Source of the DNA: Bombyx mori
Lineage: Eukaryota > Arthropoda > Insecta > Lepidoptera > Bombycidae
Direction of reading: 5' to 3'
Assembly (NCBI RefSeq): GCF_030269925.1
Contig: NC_085127.1
Coordinates: 15,259,501-15,323,500, forward strand
DNA: 64,000 nt
Positions 36,001-46,891 of this stretch are shown one piece after another. Below the pieces are notes generated by a model, which was not told the DNA's origin, searched no databases, and saw only the letters and a list, made by a program, of their open reading frames with translations. Each line of letters opens with the position of its first letter. Within the stretch, counting starts at the first letter, position 1. The position numbers were made by a program, and so were the translations under genes.

Positions 36001-36937
36001 CTGCAGGACATCGAAAGGAGCATCTGGTGCGGTACAAGCTCAAATGCACCCGATTCAGAAACCGTCTGCTGCTTTTCAAGTAATACACATGGATATAACA
36101 GGCAAGATGGGAACATCCAACGACCAACAGTATGTGATTATCACCATAGATGCTTTTACGAAATACGTGCTATTCTATTATGCAACTAACAAAAATCCAC
36201 CCAGCACATTAGCTGCCTTAAAGCGTACGGTTCATCTATTCGGTACTCCTGTCCAAATAATAGTCGACGGTGGAAGAGAGTTCCTCGGTGAATTCAAGAC
36301 CTACTGCGATAGGGTAGGTATTGACATTCATGCTATAGCACCAGGAGTCAGCCGAGCAAATGGACAAGTAGAACGCGTCGTAGCTACACTAAAAAATGCT
36401 CTTACTATGATCAAGAATTACGAAACAGAAGAGTGGCACACAACGATTGCAGAACTTCAGCTAGCAATAAATTGCACTCCGCATCGTGTGACAGGCGTAG
36501 CTCCACTTACATTACTCACTCAGCGAAAGCATTGTGTTCCTCCAGAGCTACTTAAATTAGTAAATATTGACGAGCAGACTATTGATATTGAAGCACTCAC
36601 TAACCATGTTCAACACAAGATGTCACAAAATGCAGAACAGGACAGGCAACGTTTCAATTCAAAAAAAGCTAGGATCCATCATTTCCAGCGTGGTGATTAT
36701 GTGCTCATAAAAAATAATACTCGTAATCAAACTTCGTTGGATCTCAAATTCAGCGAGCCATATGAGATAACAAGAATCCTGGACAACGACCGCTATTTAG
36801 TAAAAAAGGTGGTTGGTTCAGAGCGTTCAAGAAAAGTAGCTCATCATCAACTCCGTCGGGCACCGCAACCTGGAGACCAGATAGCCGTATCGGCGGAAGA
36901 AGACGACCCTCCAGCATCAGCCGATGAACCTATATGA
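33008..36937 (+). CDS. gypsy 1 gag-pol polyprotein
   Basis: A single 1,309-residue open frame. The gag capsid-like region (IYLPSFDPDTSVGVREWC onward) spans about residues 25-195. Two CCHC knuckles (CHICKRTNHTTNEC and CSFCKIPGHSFETC) lie near 215 and 260. The aspartic protease motif (FDSGAECSLM) is near 307. RT has YVDD near 617, and RNase H has YTDAS near 765. The integrase zinc region is near 957-1000. Its catalytic acids sit in HMDITG (about 1026), IVDGGREF (about 1086) and NGQVERV (about 1121). The frame is intact, suggesting recent activity. The nominal Met may be internal, because gag may begin upstream in the overlapping frame. The VDGG box deviates from the usual SDNG form. Confidence 0.88.
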   Translation: MQMMHVMQQMSERLSTPAETKIRINDIYLPSFDPDTSVGVREWCQHIDKAIETYRLNDFDIRMKVGSLLKGRAKMWVDDWMVTAASWAELRNNLITTFEPENRYSRDIARFREHMYDSSKDISEFLSRAWVLWRRITKDKLPNEDAVEAVIGCVNDEKLRIELLNTRATTVPELISVASSVRAMKRFHQGSNKLSTNKRPRFLNSTSSNSSCHICKRTNHTTNECYYKMVTESKPEQRNKTKTETTKEVTSYQNDKTTICSFCKIPGHSFETCFKRERALTSNVNYVAGSKLAPIQVKFGSKSFQAIFDSGAECSLMRESVAAQIPGKRLQTADYLKGIGQFPVLSIATLVTVGVIDNINVELQFHIVADYEMTTDILVGMNLINNTNLTMTITSGGTRLARQPHVNQVQCINPIFDKLDCDLTNEEDIAKLRTLLNKYQHLFIRGYPTTRVKTGELEIRLKNPNKYVERRPYRLSPIERERVRAIVKELMEHGIVRESKSPYSSPIILVKKKNGDDRMCVDFRELNSNTLRDHYPLPLISDQIDQLAKGQFFTTFDMAAGFHQIPIAESSIEKTAFVTPDGLYEYTTMPFGLSNACSVYQRCINRALSSLIGNAAQVYVDDVLSRCENIAEGLSNIERILIALQDAGFSINADKCSFFKRSIEYLGNVVSNGQVWPSPRKIDALVKSPVPTTPRQVRQFCGLAGYFRKFIADFSRIMIPLYELTKSGAKWEWDERHEKARENVIQCLTSTPVLTLFQEEAPIQLYTDASSLGFGAVLVQVIAGRQHAVAFMSMRTTETESRYHSYELETLAVVRAIKHFRQYLYGRKFTVITDCNALKASKHKKDLLPRIHRWWAFLQNYNFEVEYRKGQQLQHADYFSRNPVELTVNIMTRDLDWLKIEQRRDETLRAIMDGMNNNNPSNGYMLENNVLKHIVQDPTFGHRYCTVVPRSFQWSLINSFHTALKHPGWEKTLQKIKDSHWFDNMSTKVRKFVDNCVVCRTSKGASGAVQAQMHPIQKPSAAFQVIHMDITGKMGTSNDQQYVIITIDAFTKYVLFYYATNKNPPSTLAALKRTVHLFGTPVQIIVDGGREFLGEFKTYCDRVGIDIHAIAPGVSRANGQVERVVATLKNALTMIKNYETEEWHTTIAELQLAINCTPHRVTGVAPLTLLTQRKHCVPPELLKLVNIDEQTIDIEALTNHVQHKMSQNAEQDRQRFNSKKARIHHFQRGDYVLIKNNTRNQTSLDLKFSEPYEITRILDNDRYLVKKVVGSERSRKVAHHQLRRAPQPGDQIAVSAEEDDPPASADEPI

Positions 36938-37010
36938 GCATGTTCGACAATCAACTGATTAATTAATACAAAGGTAAAAGTTTTTATTTTTGATTACCAA
37001 AATTACACCC

Positions 37011-37322
37011 CGACAAAAGTACCACAGTGTACGCCTCGACAAAAGTACCACAGTGTACGCCTCGACAAAAGTACCACAGTGTACGCCTCGACAAAAGTAC
37101 CACAGTGTACGCCTCGACAAAAGTACCACAGTGTACGCCTCGACAAAAGTACCACAGTGTACGCCTCGGCAAAAGTACCACAGTGTACGCCTCGACAAAA
37201 GTACCACAGTGTACGCCTCGACAAAAGTACCACAGTGTACGCCTCGACAAAAGTACCACAGTGTACGCCTCGACAAAAGTACCACAGTGTACGCCTCGAC
37301 AAAAGTACCACAGTGTACGCCA
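37011..37322. repeat. 26-bp minisatellite, 12 copies, inside gypsy 1
   Basis: Twelve tandem units of 26 bp, each with CAAAAGTACCACAGTGTACG. They are identical except one A-to-G change in unit 7 (37,168) and a terminal change in the last unit. Since 26 is not a multiple of three and the unit has no stop, all frames stay open on both strands, which yields many long but spurious frames. It sits 73 bp after the pol stop codon, in the 3' untranslated part of the element. Confidence 0.96.
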
Positions 37323-37496
37323 CAATAAAACACTACACAAAATAAGTTACTTTCAAAGTAACCTAAAAAGGTACACAGATACCAATCTCAGAAAAAGAAC
37401 ATTCTACTATTTCAGATAGACTCCAAGAACTCTCTGGTGATTCACCATACATGAGCGGCTGGTGCAGAGCGCGCACCGCCTGTCAGTATGGCCGTA

Positions 37497-37946
37497 TCGG
37501 CGCGATGGATGATTCACGCATTTAAAAGAATCTCTTTTAGTTACATAAGTCAAATAATCAATCAAGAAAACATCTTTTAACTGTTTAGAATCAATTGTGA
37601 TGTAATGACACTCATTGTAATGTAAAACAACACGTGATTTATAATCACCACGTGTTATTTCATTATTTAACCTAAAAACTCAAACACGTGTTGATTTGCA
37701 AAAATCACTATAAATACCGGCCGCTCTGCCGACGACGATTCATTCGTGTTCGAGCCGTAGGACAGTACGGATCTCTCCGGAAAGTTGTTACGCTTGTAGC
37801 GAAATATAAACAGTGTTCGTAAAGTTCTCGTGAAGTTTTCGTTCAGAAGCCCGACATGAGTCATCATCATGAAAGTAATAACTGTGACGTCAGCAATGCT
37901 GACGTCACACTTTTTAAAAACAATACGGAGGTTAATGTTCCGTCAT
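37497..37946 (+). repeat. gypsy 1 3' LTR
   Basis: The second 450-bp copy, offset 5,116 bp from the first. No difference found by eye, suggesting a recent insertion. Confidence 0.9.
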
Positions 37947-37951
37947 ATATA

Positions 37952-38623
37952 ATATGTATGCGAGCTTATCGTGAAAATGTCGTAAGTGAGATCCAGGCAT
38001 CTGTCAAATATCTTGTGTTTGTATGATGGCTACCCGCCGCGCCCAGTATTATGTTGTTCTAAACGTCACGCTTACTGAAATAACATTGGCTTGTTATTTA
38101 AAATCGTAGTGTTCAATAACTTTTGTCTGTATTGGTCGAAAGTACCAGACAATAACGACTAAATCAATGTACAGACGAGTCGAAACAATCCATATCTCAA
38201 TGAAATTATCAGCTCAGTGACGAGCAGAAGGAGAGAGCGAGCGACCTAAGTAAGCTGCACGGTTTGCATATTATTACGTTCCACAAGCATGTTATGCTTT
38301 CATTAATTAACTACGTTTCCTGCAAGTAAGGTTCTCCTAAATCCACACCACAGTACTACAGTCCCTCGTAGCACTCGTAGCAGACGCTGACACACTGAAT
38401 GAAGCTACGACGTAGCGCATGCTCTACGACTGGAGCATCCATGTGTATTAATATCACATGTACGAGTACGTACATCTATCAATACCTATTCATTTATTAC
38501 CACAGTGATCTCAAGGATAAAGACTAGTGAAGAATTCTTGTAGACTGTATCTACAGCCAAAATTTATACTAACTGTATTTATTTAACTGAACTGTCAGGT
38601 AATTATTTACATACATATACATA
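37952..38623. other. no gene recognised
   Basis: Unique-looking sequence between gypsy 1 and the second maT-like element. Nothing supported. Confidence 0.4.
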
Positions 38624-38625
38624 TA

Positions 38626-39924
38626 CCTAGTCGGGTCATAAGTATTGTCACACAGTAAAAACTTTTCTTTTAGAATGCTGGCCACAAAAAAGTTTATTGA
38701 ATTCGAATTTCGAATTGTTCATGAAAATAAAAATGTATACTTTTAGAATTTTACTCATTTTTAAATATGGAGTGGACGCTTAAATAAGACCGTGTTGCAG
38801 TTATTGCGTTGCATCGTTGCGGTTACGCGCCAATTCAAATTTTTAACATACTGAAAAATTTGAATATAACCAAAAGATTCGTTTATCGTACGATACAATG
38901 AAGACTCTAGTGTAGATGACAGGTCAAGAAGTGGTCGCCCTCGATCTGTTAGGACTCCAGCAGTGATAAAAGCTGTGAAGGCGCGAATTCAAAGAAATCC
39001 CAAACGTAAGCAGAAACTGTTGGCCCTTCAGATGGGGTGAAGCAGAACCACGGTGAAAAGGGTGTTAAATGAAGACTTAGAGCTTCGGGCATATCGAAGA
39101 AAAACAGGACATCGTTTGAATGCTCGTCTAATGGACCTGAGACTGAAAAGATGACGCGCTTTGTTGAAGTGGTACGCGGGAAAAAAATATCGGGAAATTC
39201 TTTTTTCGGATGAAAAAATTTTTACCGTAGAAAAGAGCTACAACAAACAAAATGATAAGGTGTACGCACACAGTAGTGAAGAAGCAAGCAACCGTATTCC
39301 GCGTGTCCAACGAGGTCATTTTCCATCCTCGTTCATGGTATGGTTGGGAGTTTCTTATTGGGGCTTAACAGAGGTACATTTTTGTGAGAAAGGTGTAAAA
39401 ACGAATGCAGTTGTGTATCAAAATACAGTCCTGACGAACCTTGTGGAACCTGTTTCTCATACCATGTTCAATAACAGGCACTGGGTATTCCAACAAGATT
39501 CGGCGCCAGCTCATAGAGCGAAGAGCATACAAGACTGGCTGGCGGTGCGTGAAATCGACTTCATCCGGCACGAAGACTAGCCCTCCTCCAGTCCAGATTT
39601 GAATCCGTTAGATTACAAGATATGGCAACACTTGGAGGAAAAGGCGTGCTCAAAGCCTCATCCCAATTTGGAGTCACTCAAGACATTCTTGATTAAGGCA
39701 GCCGCCGATATTGACATGGACCTCGTTCGTGCTGCGATAGACGACTGGCCGCGCAGATTGAAGGCCTGTATTCAAAATCGCGGAGGTCATTTTGAATAAA
39801 CTTTAGTGTCATAAGAATCTATGTTTTGTTAAGTTTATTTTGGTATATGAATGGTCACATAATGAATAAACTTGTTTCAATTATTTTACATTAAACATAT
39901 GACAGAATTTATGACCTGACTAGG
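38626..39924 (+). mobile_element. maT-like (DD37D) mariner-type transposon, copy 2
   Basis: About 1,299 bp between TA dinucleotides (38,624-38,625 and 39,925-39,926). Terminal inverted repeats begin CCTAGTCGGGTCATAA (left) and, read inwards from the right, CCTAGTCAGGTCATAA. The ends resemble copy 1 but the element belongs to a different subfamily. Confidence 0.9.
38767..39799 (+). pseudogene. DD37D transposase pseudogene
   Basis: Broken transposase. The ATG at 38,767 is followed within a few codons by an in-frame stop, and the N-terminal half is interrupted by frame changes. The segment from 39,161 reads cleanly: SDEKIF (first catalytic D), QQDSAPAHRAK (second D), then a TAG at about 39,578 where a Trp is expected in the conserved WPSSSPDLNP box, then SPDLNPLDY (third D, 37 residues after the second). 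It ends with GGHFE. The missing Trp and the N-terminal damage make it inactive. Confidence 0.88.
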
Positions 39925-40972
39925 TATACTTGCATGTAATCACAAACAGTCTTCACAATTGAACAAAAGCAAACTCTAGATCAAATTAGAGTCACAAAAT
40001 TGAAAAGTATTCGTATTTAATGAATTCGTGTACCTCGCGTGCGTGTAGGTATGAGCGCGTGCGTGCGTGCGTGCATGCGTGCGTGCATGCTGTCACATGA
40101 TCTGTGTCACCGACACGCGCCGCCACACACAGCCACGGAGTAGTATTCGACACCAGGCGGACTATGAGCACGTCTGTTCAATAATAATTATCTACTATTA
40201 TAAGTATACTACTTGCAGTGACATCATGTCTTTCTGTTCGTTGAAACACCACTCATTGCTCAGTCATGTGTTCGTCCTGAGTCGCCATCACTTGTTTTAC
40301 TGAATTATTTATTAAACTGGACCACGAAGTTCAGGAACTAGACCGAACAATGTCCATTTCAAGCTGACATAGAATCGTCGTTAAATTGTTCGTAAGCGGA
40401 GATCCCTACAAAGTAGATGCCTCAGCGTCCCGTAAAATGAACTCGCGTTAGTATTAAGAAATTCGCAGATACGGGCCAAGATATAGTGGACGTATTGTTG
40501 GAGGCAGACGTCAGACCCTCGATAAGTAGAGAGCCGACGGCGGCACGATCAAAGAACACTAGCGAACTGCGAACTGCGGACTGCGGTGTATTGATTTACT
40601 TGTTATTGCTTTTATGAGTTTCTTCATTAACAAGTATTTTGTGTACTTTCTCTAGGTTCCCTTTCTTCAATAGTTGTATGCTAGCCCCCTGAGTCATGGC
40701 CGTGCTCTATTGTGGTAGGTTTCAAAAACATACAATCATTTCTTGGTTCCCTTTTACTATGATGGATTTGTTTTGTTTGTTTTTGTTTGCTTAAATTTAA
40801 AGTTTATTGCCGCAGTAGCTTCGACTCTGTGTTGGTCTGTCACTCTATCCGTCAGACAGATAGACAGTCAGACAGATCAGTAATAAATATGAATAGATCT
40901 ACGGACTTTCACATAAAATTACAAACAACAATGACAACTTTTAAAAACTAATTGTTTTCACAAATTCAAACT
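39925..40972. other. no gene; GTGC microsatellite
   Basis: Contains a GTGC/GCAT microsatellite at about 40,037-40,091. No exon or element otherwise. Confidence 0.45.
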
Positions 40973-41087
40973 TGAAGTTGTCGTGGCGTAGAGGATAAAA
41001 CGTCCTAACGACATTGTTACATTGACGTTGTAGATGTCTATGGGATCCGATAACTACTTAACACCGTGGGTGGGCCGTGAACTAAAT
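40973..41087 (+). repeat. internally deleted Bm1-type SINE
   Basis: The tRNA-like head (GTCGTGGCGTAGAGGATAAAACGTCC) joins almost directly to the 3' tail (GACGTTGTAGATGTCTATGGG to GTGGGTGGGCCGTGAAC). The middle 300 bp or so are missing. Confidence 0.75.
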
Positions 41088-43269
41088 TCAGAATATAAAA
41101 TTGTACAAGTACAGTAGTAGAAGTCGCGTAACATACAGAACCTTTAAACATATTGTGAGATGCGTGTAGTTGATAGCCAAGCGTCTATAGTCCGTTACCT
41201 CTCAGGGTGAGCTTTACTCCGGAGCGAGCCAGCTGGCGCCCTCCCTGTGCCGTGGTGAGCACTCGCCGCCACTTACACTGCTCGTCGCTGTCCACTCTCA
41301 GTCGTGTATAAAAGACATTAACCATATTATTCTATAAATTGCATCAAGTGAATGTAACGGTGACGAACTGTGGATAAGCTTAGCTCCGGTGAGGAGTCGT
41401 CCAGCTGACGAGAACAGAAACAACATTTCGTTTCGTTGATTGTGTCATTACAGCCGCTACACAGTACAGAGAGATCCAAACTACCTAAATAATATACATA
41501 CATATGAACATTCAGGCTGCAAACGATCTGTTAGTTCGTGACTCTATATGGAGTCAAATGTAAATAGCTGCTGTGTGTTTGCCACCAGTCCGCAGACAGG
41601 AACAGTCCCGGGACACGACGAGACCGGATCTGTGCTTTGTAAAGCAAACAGCTTTGTACAATCGTTATATTTGTTTGTGCTGTGCACTCGTAGACGGATC
41701 ACTCGTTGGACTAAACAATTACTTATTGTTGCACAATTGCACGGTGCGCTAAATGTGGCCGTGTGCTAACACACACTCACACAGAGCGGAGTGTATTGGA
41801 TATTAATTGTGTGCCGCGGACACTGTCACACAAATCAAGGTTGCGTTCCAGAGCACATTATAGTACGAACGATCAGTATCGCCTACGTTACATGAAGAAA
41901 TACTTTGATTTTATTTTATTAATCTCTCTAATATTTAAGACGAAGTTCTGTTTATCTCCGACAATGTACCGTGACGATATTACACGCGTGGCTAACGCTG
42001 GCCAAATCTTCAGAGAAAAGAGATGAAGCTGCAAGCAGAAAACTTATATAGTATAGTATGTATAGTATGTATAGCTTTATACTGATATAATAATTGCTTA
42101 TTTATTTCATAGATTCGTAAACGGGCTTTCGATAGTTCTGGCGCTAAGTGGTCTAACATCATGTGTGATCTAAGCCCCAGTTGCCTTATTGCAATATAAT
42201 ATAGATAAATTATTATAATCCATTTACAATAACATAGACTAGAAATAAATAATACTGTCTTTCGTTCTCAGAAAGATCTTCCTTGCACTTTTATCATAAC
42301 TTCAATCTTAATATTGAAGCAAATGATATTAAAACCGTTGGAGGTGATTAATTTGCATATTTATTGGTGTGCGGAGTGCGCCCGCATTACTTGACAACAT
42401 CGTGCCGATTGATATTAACTGACTAAGTACTGACGTACTTGAATAAGTGCCTCGCGGAGGGGAAGTGGGGGCAGCAGCGGGGAATGAGTTATATATTATA
42501 ATGCAACAAATTATACTAATACAAATTATAAAATTCTTACAAACCTAAAACAAGACTCTTAGATTTAAATGTTATACCACAGAACTAAGGTTACCGTATC
42601 CATAAATCCATATATTCTATTCAAGTTTGTACTTACCAAGTGTATACAAAGATAAGCATTTAGAGCACACCGACCATTTTAGAGTAAAGACAATTAGTAC
42701 GAGAAATTAAGAGTTGACATACCGTTCATCCGCATGCGACGCCGCGCGCCGAGCTTGTGCATAACCTATAAATAATTGCAAACCAATCCACATAAGAAAC
42801 AGCTACCATACCAAATATGCTCCATATCTCTTCACAAAAATTCACTTTCGGAGAAATAAACAGAACAAATAGCCGATTACTCTATAAAAATAATAGTTGT
42901 CGGTCCTCGGCTGGCTGCGAGCCAACTCGAACGAACCGCGCTGCCTTACTCGTTCCCCAAACGACAATACCGTACTGACAAATTATTAAAACTATTGAAA
43001 TTACATGTATCAGCAGAATATCAAACAGAAAGACTGGGAAGAGAAAACAAAAATGCATTCCATATCCGAACGCTGACGCTTTTCAAATATTCATAATGAC
43101 GCCTGCGCTGGGTCGTGCATTGTGAGACGCGTTGCTTTAATTACTGAAGATGACAATAGACTTCTGACCTAAGTAATCCCAATTCTACGACTCGTTTGGA
43201 ACCTCTAAATTTATTGAAAACTTCAATTCCTATTATTTATACCGTACGTTCCATGAGGAGTGCTTTAAA
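41088..43269. other. no gene recognised
   Basis: Unique-looking. A short frame from 41,893 begins with a hydrophobic leader-like stretch, but no acceptable splice junction to a downstream exon was found. Short TAGTATG repeats occur near 42,050-42,070. Confidence 0.35.
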
Positions 43270-43525
43270 GGATCTTGGTTTTTTTTTTTATTCCGTAGAT
43301 GGGTGGACAAGCTCACAGCCCACCTGGAGTTATATGGTTACCGGAAGACATAGACATCTATAACGTAAATACCGCCAGCCACCTTGAGATATGAGTTCTA
43401 AGGTCTCTGTATAATTACAACGCCTGCTCCACCCTTCAAACCGAAACTCGTCACTACTTCATGGCTGAAATAGGAAGGGTGGTGGCACCTACCCTTGTGG
43501 ACTCACAAGAGGTCATTTCACGAGT
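43270..43525 (-). repeat. Bm1-type SINE, 3' part, minus
   Basis: Poly-T start followed by the reversed tail and body (GATGGGTGGACAAGCTCACAG to CACAAGAGGTC). The tRNA-like head is missing. Confidence 0.87.
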
Positions 43526-45796
43526 AAAGATAGTGTCTACAAACAGGCCTGTGACTGTGGGCTTTCATACATAAGGCAGACCAAGAGATAGATTTCGGTA
43601 AGAGCTCAGGTGCACATTGCGGACGTGAAGATAACCAGTACACAAACCCGCAGCTTGTCAACATGCGCGCACCGTCATACCAGTCTCTGACATTTGACAA
43701 ACCCCAACTAGTCACTAGACAAGCTATTTCCATCTTATGACGAGTGCGTAGGACCATTGAAATTAATAAAGCACCCAAATTAACTGCCAGACCTCAAGGT
43801 ACTGTTAATTCTTTTTTTATGTGAAGAAACTCAAATGTCAAGAAATCCTTTATAGAAAATTTGACGGTAGTCTGCGTAATATTGAAATGTTGACATCAGA
43901 TGGCAGCGCGCATCCGCGACCACGCAAACTGTACATTATTCGATACTTCGGAAATAATACGATTAAAGTAATGAACGGGGCATGCGCGCTCTCGTGTTAT
44001 TATAACAATTATGAGATACAACACGAACATCAGAGTCAATTAATATGAATGGTCCGGCAAGGCTTTGGGATTCAATTACAAGTCGGCGCGTGAAGGTCTC
44101 GCACAATGAACGCCTTCATTTATATCTGTCGCCCAGCATTGAACGCGCACAGTTCATTAACTGCAGGCGCCGGATTAATGAGAAATAACTTATTCATTAC
44201 AGATAACGAGATATTAACGATACTAGTGGTCGTCGACCGAAGAAATACGTAGCACCTACAGAGGCGGGTCGCGTCCTCATCCGTTAATTAATTAGATACG
44301 GATCTGCGGCCGTTCCCTCCACCCCAGCCCCCACTCGCCCGGGCCCTATGTATAGAGCCGCGAGGGAGCAGCGAGTTGGCCTAACATAAATCTCGTTTTT
44401 ATTAGAGCCCGACTCCGGAAATCGAAAATGGAAATGAAGGTAACCGATCACCGGACACATGCTGCGGATACTCCCTCGGGCGAACTCTACGATATACTCA
44501 CTACGTCGTAGCCGCTACGCCGTAGTCGCTACGGCGTAACTGCTTCAAGCTATTTATTCCTTGCCTTCGGTTGAAGTTGTGAACACACATTTTATATTTA
44601 TGATGTTTCACTTTAAAGTTTTGTTTAAAATTAATTTAGTATTAGGTCATCAATCTAGTTATTGCTGGAAACTATTTAATTTTGACATGAATACAAATAA
44701 CACAACATGACGTGCTGAAAGTAAATGAGGAAAAAAGAAATTCAATCAATTTAATCTAAGACTGTTCGTATTTGTAAATTCAAATATTAATAACTGTATC
44801 TATCGATCTTGTTAGATTCGTTTCGTTTTATACGAAATGCCGAACTAAGTACTTGATGTTAAACATTAAGTATCAAGCCTCTATGGCACGGGAGAAGTAA
44901 CGAAAATTTATGATACAAAAAGCTATCAAAATTTCTGTTCCACCTGAGTAGAGAGGACCACACTCAACACGGATAATTAACTCATAGAAGAACTAGCAGG
45001 AAAACGATAAAAAGGGTAGTCACACTCATCCTCAGAACGAAGATGCAATCTACCCGAATGTCTCCTGAACCAAAAATATTGTTATCTCCCTTGCTCGACC
45101 GTTCATTCGTCTTCTCCCCCGGCAACTCCTGCGGCTTATCAAACAACTGATACTTTATGTACACGAGAGATATTAAATGCGCCGCAGAGAGAAGTAATCC
45201 CTCTTTACGACTCAGCTATTCATATTTTTTACGCACTAAATCTCACGTAAATTTCTTTGAATATCGCGCGGTGCTCTGACTCGACCTCACAGATCCTTCA
45301 CCTCATTTGTTTTATTTTATTTCCACGATTCACTTTGAGTTGTTATGCTCAATGAATTACAACCACGATACATCATCATCACTTCGTGTTGACGATCTAA
45401 CGCAAGATAACGTTAACCAAGATACACACAGTCATATCAACATGAGCTCACATTAAGCTGTAAAATGTATATTTAGAAGTCGTCGTCGGCTACAGGATAA
45501 CAAGGCCGATGTACTCGTATATTATTATATCGTATATTCCCTATACTCTGAGAACTAGAAACCGATATACGTTTGAATCTATACACATACAGTTAATAAC
45601 CCAAACAAAGAGCAAACAAACCTAATCATCACATGAGTATTTGCCCCATTTAAGGACCAAACGGGCCAGCAATCAGGAGCACTAATTACTGCACTACCAA
45701 GCCAATCGTCTGTCAGTCCGTCTGACTTACACGACGAAGTAATAGCATCACTAATTTAATAAAAACGAAACATGCTTAAATTACATGTTGCGTACT
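43526..45796. other. no gene recognised
   Basis: No exon or element supported. Small inverted repeats occur around CTACGCCGTAG at about 44,514-44,538. A possible SINE-head remnant lies at about 45,478-45,520. Confidence 0.35.
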
Positions 45797-46033
45797 TACA
45801 AGTGGTAGACCGTCTTGGGAGTCAGCGCGAGTAGGTACCACCGCCAACTGCTTTTGCCTAGATTGGAATGTATTCCTGTTTGAAGGACTCTCCCGTCACA
45901 CAACCGTTGTACTATAACATACGGTATGCTAAACTTATACCTCAGGCCTCAAGGTACATGGCCGCATTCATGTTGTGTTATCATAGGCTCCGTAACCACT
46001 TAACAACTTTGTGTGGCTCAGGGGCTCGACCAA
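45797..46033 (+). repeat. diverged Bm1-type SINE body
   Basis: The segment order matches the SINE (AAGTGGTAGACCGTCTTG, GAGTAGGTACCACCGCC, CTGTTTGAAGG, CCTCAAGGTACATGGCCGCA, CTCCGTAACCACTTAACA) but is heavily mutated. Confidence 0.6.
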
Positions 46034-46324
46034 CTATTGTTGAAGTCTTCATATACCGGCTCTACTATATCGCTCAACAAACCAGAACGCATGACTACTC
46101 AACAGGATAGACTCCCTGCAGCTACTAGTTATCAGTCAAAACCAATTTGAGAATTCAATTTTCGCTAATAATTATGAAATTGGCAAAAAGCGTCTAGCGC
46201 AGGCCTGTGAAATATCATTTGTTTCTTTTCACTTAAAGTCCTGTTCTCACTACTATTCTCGTCCTTGTAGTAAATATTATCTGTTTCCCGGCTGTTACCT
46301 GGCTGTGTTTCTTCTCTGTGGGCA

Positions 46325-46370
46325 AGCTAAGTGACATTCCAGCCTAAGGAGGTTGGAATGTCACTTAGTT
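46325..46370. repeat. short strong hairpin upstream of dpr exon
   Basis: Arms with the perfect 15-bp core CTAAGTGACATTCCA (46,327-46,341) and its reverse complement (46,354-46,368). If GU pairs are allowed, the stem extends inwards to a 6-base loop. It lies about 380 bp before the first dpr exon found. Confidence 0.7.
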
Positions 46371-46751
46371 GAGTGACGCAGCACAGTTGATTACTCACTT
46401 TGTAACAAACGCCCGCTCCACGCAGACAATGTAATAGCATTCCACGATTACAATCATAATAACCGGTTCAATCCCTGAATACTACTGCAGCACCACATCT
46501 GCCTTTGGTCAGAGAGCTCACAGAACCTAGATATGATTATGTGGTACCGACACCGCCGTTCGGGGACTAGTACCACCGCTCTGCTCAAATCAGTTGTGAG
46601 TTGTTGTGAGGCGCTTTGAGGCGGCGTCAGAACTATCTCGTACTATAAATAAACGTTCAACGCAATGTAATCCGCGACTTCGAGTCCTACTATGATCTAT
46701 ATTATTTTTAATTCGTATAGATAATAGTAGTGTGTTGTTTGGTTGTTGCAG

Positions 46752-46891
46752 TGTTGTCGTGTGGCGAGGCCGGCGGCGGCGGGCGGCTCGTGAAGCGCTA
46801 CGTGGGGCTCTACACGGGACCCTACTTCGACCCCTCGGCGCCCAACAACATAACCACGCAGCTCGGCACGCACGCCTATCTGCCCTGCAAG
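46752..46891 (+). CDS. dpr exon a: mature N-terminus, start of Ig1
   Basis: Acceptor TTGTTGCAG, donor AAG|GTACCA. It enters in phase 1 and leaves in phase 0. It encodes the end of the probable signal peptide region (LSCGEA), a Gly-rich linker, then YVGLYTGPYFDPS and the first Ig cysteine in YLPCK. Confidence 0.88.

Larger units (their letters stand above)
32381..37946 (+). mobile_element. Ty3/gypsy LTR retrotransposon 1, plus strand
   Basis: 5,566 bp, bounded by 450-bp direct repeats (32,381-32,830 and 37,497-37,946) that look identical, with a 5-bp ATATA duplication on both sides (32,376-32,380 and 37,947-37,951). That flank is AT-rich, so the duplication is weaker evidence. Coding order is gag, protease, RT, RNase H, integrase, which is the Ty3/gypsy order. 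The LTR ends do not show TG...CA. I see no clear primer-binding site after the 5' LTR and no polypurine tract before the 3' LTR. A 12-copy 26-bp minisatellite lies between the end of pol and the 3' LTR. Confidence 0.9.

Noticed and set aside
36959..37419. Six overlapping frames of about 110-130 residues
   Set aside because: All are readings of the stop-free 26-bp minisatellite.
44495..44545. Regulatory palindrome around CTACGCCGTAG
   Set aside because: Only about 10-bp arms with a mismatch in a low-complexity stretch. Too weak to claim.
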